Of a stretch of 64,000 nt of DNA, positions 55,251 through 64,000 are shown piece after piece (positions within the stretch are counted from its first letter, which is position 1; every line of letters begins with the position of its first letter). The notes beneath the pieces are model-generated. The model did not search any database and was not told the DNA's origin. It saw only the letters and a list, made by a program, of their open reading frames with translations. The stretch covers positions 240,306,406 through 240,370,405 of the forward strand of contig NC_133332.1 of assembly GCF_042186555.1 (NCBI RefSeq), given 5' to 3'. The translations under genes and the position numbers were made by a program. Source of the DNA: Aquarana catesbeiana. Lineage: Eukaryota > Chordata > Amphibia > Anura > Ranidae.

Positions 55251-56157
55251 CATTAGGGCAGACCCCAGCGTTACATAGCTATTGATTGTAATGTGTATGA
55301 TCAGCTTAAAAGGGACAATTTGGTAAATGAAACATTTCTTCATAAAGATCCATACACCAGATCTAGAAACAGAATAATTGCAGAGGATAGAGGGACAGGA
55401 GGAGATAGAAAGTCCAGAAGAGGAGATATGCCTTTGTTGTGTAATTCTGAAAATAGATAGTAGATAAAACCCCACCACGCTACACCCAGAATGGAAAGTA
55501 TATAGAGGGGTTATATGAGTTTATGTTATAACATATCTAAAGAGCATTGGTGTTGCAACCCATGATATTTCTATTCATGGCTGAATTCTAAGTGGTTTCT
55601 GTTGAATCATTTGTACTACAGGAATCATCCATAAAGCGTTGTACAGGAAAAAGTTTCCAGATTCTTATTTTTCTTTCCAATCCTACACTGCAAAAATAAA
55701 AGCAGGGAGCTGACGGGTTTCAATAAGAGATGCACCAAGATTTTGACCACGGAAATATATCGGCCGAAAATGGTGTTATCTGCATTTTGCCGACAAGAGA
55801 ATAAGGATACCGATAATGGGGCAATTTTACTGCGATTTTACCACAATTTTACTGTGCTTATTGTGTGGTTTTCATAGGTCATGTGACTCAAAAAACATAT
55901 CAAAAACGTAACAAGGGTGCGTTATAGCTGCGTTCTTGCTGCGTTTTTAATGCATTTCAATAGGGAGGTGCATTTTTGGTGTGTTTTGGTGCAAAAATGC
56001 AGCAAGCAAGATTTTTAACACCACAATGGCAGCACTACAGACCAGTGTGAAGACATATATAGAATTTAAAGGGATACATTTTTCTTGAGCTTTTCTTGCA
56101 CTAAAGGTGCCAATGATGGCTGACAAGAAATTCCTATTCATTTAAAAAAAACCTGTA
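55051..56157. other. unassigned sequence with (TA)n
   Basis: (TA)n at 55194-55230 followed by a T-run. Otherwise no gene or clear element. Confidence 0.35.
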
Positions 56158-56545
56158 AGACAAAGGCATAATGAGCTAGTATGCGATGCATACTAGCTCA
56201 TTATGAAATACTTACCTTAGAACGAAGCCCTCCAGTAGCGCCCCCACACCGATGAGACGGCTGACATCTTCACCAGAGTTTTGCGTGCTCCGGCGCTGTG
56301 AGTGGCAGGAGCCGCAATGACATCACTCGCACACATGCGCGCGGGAGCCGCTGGTCACGGCACGGGGCTCTGAAGAAACGGCACAGACAGCCAATTCTTT
56401 CAGAGTGCATGCGCCAGTGATTTCACTGGCTGCATGTACACTAAATGTCTCCTAAATGGTGCACGTTAAGGAGATATTTTCACTACCTATAGGTAAGTCC
56501 TAATATAGGCTTACCTATAGGTAAAATTCAGTAGTAGAGTTTACT
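56158..56545. repeat. interspersed repeat with an internal palindrome
   Basis: The near-perfect palindrome 'gagctagtatgcg' / 'gcatactagctc' at 56173-56203 is followed by GC-rich sequence with splice-like 'cttaccttag' and ends 'acctataggtaaaattcag'. It resembles short non-autonomous frog repeats; the family is not identified. Confidence 0.45.
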
Positions 56546-56595
56546 TCCTCATTAAATCACCTTTATATAAAATTGTATCTGGGGATATCCTAATT

Positions 56596-56754
56596 CAGGG
56601 ATATGCAATTAGCGGACCTCCAGCTGTTGCAGAACTACAAGTCCCATGAGGCATAGCAAGACTCTGACAGCCACAAGCATGACACCCAGAGGCAGAGGCA
56701 TGATGGGACTTGTAGTTTTGCAACAGCTGGAGGTCCGCTAATTGCATATCCCTG
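56596..56754. mobile_element. hAT MITE with exact 8-bp TSD
   Basis: TSD TCCTAATT at 56588-56595 and 56755-56762. Ends 'cagggatatgcaattagcgg' and 'ccgctaattgcatatccctg' are perfect inverses; 'gaactacaagtcccatga' and its inverse follow. Confidence 0.96.
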
Positions 56755-56815
56755 TCCTAATTGAATAACAGAGGGCAAAAATGGAAACAACAATCCTAAT
56801 AAACTAATACATAAT

Positions 56816-56972
56816 GGGGTTGAGTTACTAAAACTGGAGAGTGCAAAATCTGGTGCAGCTCTGCAGAGAAACCAATCAGCTTCCAGGTTTTTGGAACAAG
56901 TTGAAGTTAGAAGCTGATTGGCTACTATGCACAGCTTCATCAGATATTGCACTCTCCAATTTTAGTACATCC
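56816..56972. mobile_element. ~157-bp MITE, 'ttactaaag' family, copy 2
   Basis: Sister of 33493-33660: 'gttactaaaactggagagtg' at the left, 'gcactctccaattttagtac' at the right, and 'aaccaatcagcttccaggtt' in the middle. Confidence 0.8.
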
Positions 56973-57362
56973 ACTCCAATACACACTGAGCTGTGCTTAT
57001 AAAAGCAACACTTTTGTGAATGCCCCTATTTATCATGAGCTGAACGCAAAGATCTACGACTTTTTCTATGTACACAAAAGGCCTATTTCTCTCAAGTATT
57101 GTTCACAAATCTGTCTAAATCTGTGTTAGCACTTTTCCTTTGCCGAGATAATCCATCCACCTCACAGGTGTGGCATATCAAGATGCTGATTAGACAGCAT
57201 GATTATTGCACAGGTGTGCCTTAGGCTGACCATAATAAAAAGCCACTCTAAAATGTGCAGTTTTACTGTATTGGGGAGGACCGGGGGGGGGGGGGGTGGT
57301 CTGAAAACCAGTCAGTATCTGGTGTGACCACCATTTGCCTCACGCAGTGAAGCACATCTCCT

Positions 57363-58356
57363 TCACATGGAGTTGATCAGATTGTTGATTGTGGCCTGTG
57401 GAATGTTGGTCCATTCCTCTTCAATGGCTGTGTGAAGTTGCTGGATATTGGCATGAACTGGAACACGCTGTCGTATACGCCGATCCAGAGCATCCCGAAC
57501 ATGCTCAATGTCCGGTGAGTATGCTGGCCATGCAAGAACTGGGATGTTTTCAGCTTCCAGGAATTGTGTACAGATCCTTGCAACATGGGGATGTGCATTA
57601 TCATACTGCAACATGAGGTGATGGTCATGGTTGAATGATATAACGATGGGCCTCAGGATCTCATCACGGTATCTCTGTGCAATCAAAATGCTTTCAATAA
57701 AATGCACCTGTGTTCATTGTCCATAGCATACACCTGCCCATACCATAACCCCACCGCTACCATGGGCCACTTGATCCACAACGTTGTCATCAGCAAACCG
57801 CTCACCCACACGAAGCCATACACGCTGTCTGCCATCTGCCCTGTACAGTGAAAACCAGGATTCATCCATGAAGAGAACACCTCTCCAAAGTGCCACACGC
57901 CATTGAATGTGAGCATTTGCCCACTCAAGTTGGTTACGACGACCAACTGCAGTCAGGTCGAGACCCTGATGAGGAGGATGAGCATGCAGATGAGCTTCAC
58001 TGAGGGGGTTTCTAACAGTTTGTGCAGCAATTCTTTGGATAATGCAAGCCGATTGTTGCAGCAGCTGTCCGGGTGGCTGGTCTCAGACAATCTTGGAGGT
58101 GAAGATGCTGGATGTGGAGGTCCTGGGCTGGTGTGGTTACACGTGGTCTGCGGTTGTGAGACCGGTTGGATGTACTGCCAAATTCTCTGAAACACCTTTG
58201 GAGACGGCTTATGGTAGAGAAATGAACATTCAATTCAAGGGCAACAGCGCTGGTAGAGAAATGAACATTCAATTCAAGGGCAACAGCTCTGGTAGACATT
58301 CCTCCAGTCAGCATGCCAATTGCACGCTCCCTCAAAACGTGCGACATCTGTGGCAT
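57363..58356 (-). pseudogene. Tc1 transposase pseudogene (family G)
   Basis: Starts at 58356 ('MPQMSHVLRERAIGMLTGGM'). The N-terminal domain has a 13-residue in-frame repeat ('AVALELNVHFSTS' twice, 58213-58290). Later parts include 'RPRVTTPAQDLHIQ', 'VLFMDESWFSLYRADGR' (first Asp), 'VAHGSGGVMVWAGV', 'LMLQYDNAHPHVARI' (second Asp) and 'WPAYSPDIEHVRDALDRRI' (Glu in IEH; the usual DLNPIE is here SPDIEH as in some Tc1 lineages). All three catalytic residues can be seen, but at least two frameshifts (near 58010 and 57700) separate the parts. The ending 'QATINNLINSM' is complete or nearly so. Confidence 0.92.
58213..58290. repeat. 39-bp tandem duplication in the transposase
   Basis: Two direct copies of 'ggtagagaaatgaacattca' plus 'attcaagggcaacag', differing by 'cgct'/'ctct' at the end. 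The length is a multiple of three. Confidence 0.95.
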
Positions 58357-58636
58357 TGTGCTGTGTGATAAAACTGCACATTTTAGAGTGGCCTTCTATT
58401 GTGGCCAATAATCATGCTGTCTAATCAGCATCTGGATATGCCACACCTGTGAGGTAGATGGATTATCTCGGCAAAGGAGAAGTGCTCACTAACACAGATT
58501 TAGACAGATTTGTGAACAATATTTGAGCGAAACAGACCTTTTGTGTACATAGAAAAAGTCGTAGACCTTTGCATTCAGCTCATGATAAATAGGGGCAAAC
58601 ACAAAAGTGTTACGTTTATAATTTTGCTCAGTGTAT

Positions 58637-61600
58637 TTTGGGGCAAAATATAATGTACGCTAGCAATCAATAAATTAACGAGAATGAATAAAAAATATAT
58701 ATTTTTGTCAGGTATACATAACATAATGTATAGAATTATTATGTATTTTAATAATAATATTGTGTCAGCATATGGGGCTTTCGGCTCCTTTTAACATATA
58801 TTCTAGTAATTCCTCAATAGCTCAAGCAAAGATCTACGTACAAAAGTGAAGCAAACAGAATAGGGACTTTATTGGATGGCTCTGTCTGAGGGTTCAAGGC
58901 AGAGGCAGCCCGCCTGCAAGGAAACATAAACTTCTTTGCTGCCTCTTTGGAAAACCCATGTGCTCTAGGAGTTCTTTATTATGTATTGTTGTGAAGCAAA
59001 TACAAACAAATATATAGTAAAAACACATCTAAAACATTGGTTTAAAAATGTATAAATGTGAAAAAAAAATTGACCCAAAACCATTTTAGATTTCCTAAAA
59101 GCAATAGCAAGCTTACCCCACACGTACATTAAAGATGTTGCAGTGCTTTTACTTTCAAGAAATAGAACAGAGCCATACTTTAGCACAATGACATGGTGTG
59201 TGCCTTCCATATATATGTAAAAATGCATGCAACTGAAACTTTTTTTATTTATCTTATTTTATTTATTTATTACCATCTCCACGCAAAGCTCCCCCAATCC
59301 ACCATTAAGCAATTAATATATATTTTTTTAAAGAAACAGACTTTATTCATTTTCAAACAGATAAGTACTGACATTACAGAGGAAAACGCTTCATTGAGGT
59401 GTTTCCAAAAAAAAAAAATTGAGTACAATAGTTAATGTAGGAATCCAATCCATAGTAGTCTGAGGACTTGCGTTTAGGAGAGCAATGGGAGAGGAACAAC
59501 CAAAGGCTAAAAGTGCAAGTAATAATATATGCGAACCAAAATAATACAAGAAAAAGGGAACATATTATATCCATCCAATATGCCTCATAAAATGAGGACA
59601 TAAACCAAGTAGGTTGGTAAATGTTGTCAGTAGGTGTGTCATGGAGATCTTAGCTAGGGTCTTGGATAATAGGCATCAGCCTGTATGGATCATATATGAA
59701 AAAGATGGTTCTCTTAGGAAAAAAAACTAAATATAAACAAAAGCAGAATGCTACTTTGAGGTGGAGAGTCGATAGACACGCAACACCTCCAGGAGAATGA
59801 TGGACCAGCTATGAAATAAACGCTCATCCTCGTTAGGCTAAAGGGAAGGAAGGGAAAGGAAATAGAGAAGAAAAGGAAGGACACAAGAAGTTGAGAGAAA
59901 CGTGAGAGAAAGGTTGGGTGCAGGCAAGGAGACCACCACCACAGCCTGAAACCTAAAGGGTCCAGAATCAAGAGAAGATGGTATGAAAACGAGGAGAGTC
60001 TGAAAAGAAAATCCAGATAGACCACGTGGCCATGTAGGCAGAATATTTATCTTGATGTTGTGCTACCAGTTCCCCCAAACTTTGAAGACAAGTGAGTTCA
60101 GCCATCAATTCTGAAGTCATTGGAGCATTTACATCTAATAAATGTTTAATTACGTTTTTTATTTATACTTATCTAAGTTTTCTGTCCGTGACACTGGGCT
60201 CCAAATAGGAAATATCCATGTCACCCAGACAGTGAACTGGACACCCAAGGAAGGACCCTCCTCCACTGCAAAGGAAGAAGGTAGAAGACTCAGCATTTGG
60301 TGCGTCTTGTGACCAAGGATTTAAGTAATTTTTGGCATTTACATTTTATAATTTAAACTAACTTAATTAATCATTTGAGTGTGGAGTTGTGCCTACAGTT
60401 TAGTTTTAAATGTTAAGAAACAATTTTTAAAATTTTTTTTTTTGAAGATTTTAAAAATTTTAGACAGGAACAATTGTGTACTGTCCGTGATACTTTTTTT
60501 TATTTGCACTAACATACCATTTTTAAAGGACAGGCTATTGAGGTATGTCCCCTTCTTCAATGTCCCAGCAGTACTAATTATTTCTGTCTCAAGTACACTA
60601 ATACGGCTACAATCACCTCAAGCAAGATAACATTTTAGAAAAATAAAGAAATATTATTCCGAAGGTACGTTGTAGCGTGAAAGTGCTGTTACTAACCTTT
60701 AAAATGATCAGAAGTAGTCAAGAAAAAGATTTTTATTGGGGTCTCTTTGCAGGCTAACAGATATAAAGATATTTAATAAAGCATATTTGCAATTGTTTAA
60801 TCCCATTGTATAATATCCGACATTTTGGTGTGTTTTATTTATTTTTTTTGTACTTTTTTAAATATTTTTTTTTTTAAGTATTTATTAGAAAAAAAATCTC
60901 CTTTAAAACAAAATATATTGAAAGCTAGTTCAAGACATGGCTTAATGGAATCCATTGCTGTTTGTGGTTTTGCTGAGGCTAGACAAGGTACACTAACTCA
61001 CCATAGTGGTGTTTCATGTTACCAACTACCGAAAATCTCATGTCTCATCATTGTCTGTCACTATATAATAGTGAGTCAGGGGAATCAAGGCATGATGTAA
61101 TTTTTGTTTTGGTGGTTTGACATTAATAACGGTGTTTACAAATTCTTATCATCTGAAAACAGAGATAATTTTCTTTCATCTTTTTTTTTTTTTTTTTACC
61201 TAGCCGTTTTACCATTACATCAGTTGGCTTCTATCAATGAAGGATTCATTATTAAAAAGAAACCTCCGACCGCGCTCTTTTTTTTTTTTCTTTAAGAACC
61301 ATTATTTTTTATGCCTGATTCCTTAGAATTTTGAGGTTAATGCTAATCCACGACTACTTCCCTTTTAGTCGAGGTTGTGCGCAGTTTGTGTCTAACTGCT
61401 GTTACAGCACGGCCTTCATAAAACTCTTTCTTGCAAACTGGAAGGTAAAAGGGATTTATTCTTTATTTCAATCATGATTTTGTTGGTATTGCACATCCAG
61501 AGCTTGCTGCTTATAGCGCAAAGACGCATCCTAAATACAGAGCCATTTATCAGACCTGCATATATATATATGTACCTAGGCCTCACTAATGTAATGTATG

Positions 61601-61721
61601 GGAACTATGGTTTCTGGGGAAAGGAGTTTATGGAATAACATGGTAATACCCTTATAGTAGATCTATGACTAATTTTTTATTCCACTTTCAGATAAAACAA
61701 GGAAGGGTTCAAATCTTGTTA
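58637..61721. other. 3-kb stretch with few recognisable repeats
   Basis: AT-rich; several T-runs (61180-61198, 61278-61290). 59330-60060 has a purine-rich strand and a style like LINE 3' UTR sequence, but I cannot match it to the LINE at 19.5 kb with confidence. No exon was recognised. Confidence 0.4.
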
Positions 61722-62193
61722 GGGTCTATTCACACCTTTGTGTTACAGTGTGTTACTGCACGCACCTTAATGCACGTTCTTATGGGCGTTAATGTGTTGC
61801 ATTAAGTGGCTCATTCATTCGGAATGGGCTGCCAATACACAACAACTCAGCTAAAATGTACATGACTTTGTTTTTAAAAACAAAGTACACAACGCATGGT
61901 TTGTGGTGCTCTTCAAACGGAACTAAACTCTCGCAATCAACATTAACTATTTTTAATCCTTATGCTGCTCGCCTTAGTAAACAGATAGGAAGTTATATTA
62001 TATTTACTTGTTTTCATTTTTTTCATCGCTTTCTGGTTTCTGGCCTAGGCCAAAATAAATTCATACACCCCAGAAGACCTCATAGGCATTTTTTTTTCAT
62101 CTGGAGGAAGGGCTTTCTCAGAGAACATCCTCCTGCCTGCATGTCTAAGCTAAGGGCAAATGGATTGCAGGAAGTAAATGCTACATAAATCTG
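61722..62193. other. possible MITE left end and unassigned sequence
   Basis: 'ttagggtctattcacacctt' resembles Harbinger MITE ends of the 'ttcacac' style at 52801, but no right end is seen. Confidence 0.35.
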
Positions 62194-62201
62194 CTCTTAC
62201 T

Positions 62202-62983
62202 AGGGTTGCCACCTGTCCGGGATTCACCTGGACAGTTCGGGTTTGGAATCATGGGTCCGGGTTTCAGACCTGACTATGGCTTCCCAGCAGGGTTGCTGGC
62301 TGCAGTTGTCTGTTACACTCTCTCTCACAATGATCAAAGCCAGCACTAACAATCCCCCCCAAACAAACACAGACGGGAGAGGAGAGAGGGCTTGATCTGC
62401 ACCCCTTCCTTCCGCCCCTCCGCCTCTGTGTCTGCCCACACTCCAATCCCCGGCACCGTGCCTCAGAAAAGGAAAGTGGGGTCCGGAAATGTAAAGTCCA
62501 GCAGCCTCAGATACATCTGGATGAGAGGTGCTGACTGCCAAGGGGTGAGTGAGCTCACCATCCATCCCTGTCTGTGACTGAAGTCTCCCCCCTTCTCTAT
62601 CCTGCCTCTGAGTGAGTACACTAAGGTAAATCAGGGTTCTCAAAACACCCCTTACATCAGAGTCCTCTCCGTACATTAGAGTTCTCAGTGTTCCTCCTTA
62701 ATCAGGGTTCCCAGATCATCCCTTATGTCGGGTCCCCAGAGTTCTCCCTTACATCAGAGTCTGCAGAGCCCCCCTTACAGTGTAAGGGAACTCTGTGAGT
62801 TCAGATGTAAAAGGGAACTCTGTGGACTCTGATGTAAAAAAGGACTCTTGTTATTAACTTCATATGATTTGAAATGTTATTTAATAGCAAAATATATACG
62901 TATAGTTTATACTATAAATAAAAATGTGGCTGTGCGCCAATAAAGTGTTTGGGTTTGACTTGAAGAAAAGGCGACAACCCTAG
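62202..62983. mobile_element. hAT-like element with near-exact 8-bp TSD
   Basis: Flanks CTCTTACT (62194-62201) and CCCTTACT (62984-62991) match at 7 of 8 positions. Ends 'agggttgccacc' and 'ggcgacaaccctag' are inverse with one change. No transposase frame was recognised. Confidence 0.78.
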
Positions 62984-62991
62984 CCCTTACT

Positions 62992-63460
62992 CAAGAAGGC
63001 CGCAGCTAGAAATGTTAGGGGGTGTTTGTAAAGTCTCAGGGTTTTTCACCTTAATGCATTAAGGTGAAAAACCTTCTGTGCTGCAGCTGCCCCCCAGAGC
63101 CCCCCTTTTTCTTACCTGAACCCGATCTTTCCAGCGACGAGCACAAGTCCAGCAGCTCCAGCCGCTGTCTCGGGTCCTCATTGAATAGATTGATAGCAGC
63201 AGGAGCTATTGGCTCCCGCTGCTGTCCGTCAGATCAAGTGACACAAGAGGGAGCGGGGCTGAGTCCTGCTGTCTGTGTCAATGGACGCAGCAGCAGGACT
63301 CAGAAACACACCCGCACAGGTGACCCCAGGGAATGCGAGGGAGCACTCGCTGAAGAGGAGGAGCCAGGAACGCCGCTGGGGAACCCCAGAAAAGGAGGAT
63401 CGGGCCCGCTCTGTGCAAAACCCTTGCACAGAGCAGGCAAGTATGACAAGTTTGTTGTTT

Positions 63461-63492
<32 letters not shown>

Positions 63493-63508
63493 CAATCACT
63501 TTAAGTGT
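62992..63508. repeat. dispersed repeat family, reverse copy
   Basis: Ends 'gagcaggcaagtatgac', an A-run and 'ttacaatcactttaag', the inverse of the start of 2925-3407. Contains 'aggagctattggctcccgct'. A perfect 32-bp palindrome lies at 63041-63072. Confidence 0.75.
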
Positions 63509-63565
63509 TTTCCCAACAAAATAAAGCATGGACACATGGATGGATAAGTGAGTTTGCTTTGAATA

Positions 63566-63669
63566 TTAACCACTTTGCATCCGGGCCATTTCTGACACTT
63601 CTCTCCTACATCTAAAAATCTTCTTTTTTTTTTTTTTTATAGAAAATTACTTAGAACCCAAAGACTATA

Positions 63670-63759
<90 letters not shown>

Positions 63760-64000
63760 TAGCAGAGACCCTATAAAATATTTTCTATGTCACTTGGTAT
63801 TTGTGCAGTGGTTTTTTTTTCAAACACATTTTTTGGGGAACAAAAAACACTTTCATTGTATCTGCCCGTGAAATGGCGGCAAACTATGGTGCTTAAAATT
63901 CCCCATAGGCAATGCTTTAAACACCTTTATAGGTTACCAGTTTAGAGTTGCACAGAAAAGGCCTGGTGCTAGAATTATTGCTCTCGCTCTGACGTTCGTG
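63566..64000. mobile_element. TTAA-type element, cut by the window end
   Basis: TTAA (63566-63569) followed by 'ccactttgcatccgggcc'. The interior matches 5340-5810: 'gtatttgtgcagtgg', 'cattttttgggga', 'ataggttaccagtttag'. It contains (TA)n at 63666-63756. Confidence 0.7.
63666..63756. repeat. (TA)n microsatellite with two CA steps
   Basis: About 45 dinucleotide copies. Confidence 0.97.

Larger units (their letters stand above)
56980..58636 (-). mobile_element. Tc1-like transposon with ~250-bp TIRs (family G)
   Basis: The left end 'cacactgagctgtgcttata' and right end 'tataattttgctcagtgta' are inverse, with long arms: 'gagataatccatccacctca' and 'cacaggtgtggcatatc' at the left are inverted at 58425-58490. 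The transposase is on the minus strand. A G-run (57286-57297) lies between arm and gene. Confidence 0.93.

Overview
This window looks like non-genic DNA from a large, repeat-rich vertebrate genome. The mix of elements (a DIRS-type tyrosine-recombinase retroelement, a Tx1/L1-like LINE, an L2 3' end, a tRNA-derived SINE, at least five Tc1 lineages, piggyBac-like TTAA elements, many hAT and Harbinger-like MITEs) fits an anuran amphibian, most likely a true frog (Ranidae). That attribution is inference from repeat style; no species-diagnostic gene is present. I found no intact host protein gene. Every recognisable coding stretch is a decayed transposon or retrotransposon gene.

Layout. 0.2-1.3 kb: 5'-truncated Tc1. 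1.4-2.2 kb: TTA-flanked MITE. 2.9-3.4 kb: member of a dispersed repeat family. 3.4-8.9 kb: composite element between TTAA sites, holding a ~1 kb palindrome, a 355-bp tandem duplication and the C-terminal Cys-rich tail of a piggyBac transposase. 9.9-19.5 kb: a DIRS-type element with 136-bp inverted terminal repeats, carrying RT, RNase H and tyrosine recombinase remnants. It has been invaded by a 5S rRNA-like sequence and by a hAT element with an internal 36-bp minisatellite, and a 2,165-bp segment inside it is then tandemly duplicated. 19.55-24.3 kb: Tx1/L1-like LINE on the minus strand, with its RT core replaced by a MITE.

25-31 kb: MITEs, a TTAA element and a dispersed repeat split by a 1.28-kb insertion with an exact 8-bp target duplication. 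31.7-36.7 kb: two Tc1 elements of different families, with a hAT-like minisatellite element between them. 36.8-37.9 kb: Harbinger-like MITE carrying a tRNA-derived SINE. 39.2-40 kb and 46.2-47.2 kb: two copies of a rearranged, inverted-duplicate Tc1 derivative. 41.6-42.3 kb: MITE plus L2 3' end. 42.6-43.5 kb: second TTAA element related to the 3.4-kb one. 43.6-46.2 kb: Tc1 carrying two nested insertions. 47.2-50.2 kb and 58.6-61.7 kb are the two largest stretches without recognisable repeats. 50.2-58.6 kb: nested MITEs, a chimeric U2 snRNA fragment, another TTAA element and a long-TIR Tc1. 62-64 kb: hAT-like element, dispersed repeat, and the start of a further TTAA element cut by the window edge.

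The window is best read as layered insertions whose order can be worked out from target-site duplications. The most unusual structures are the 13.3-17.6 kb tandem duplication with one breakpoint inside a 5S-like sequence, the shared inverted-duplicate Tc1 derivative, the SINE/L2 tail match, and the U2 5'-end chimera.
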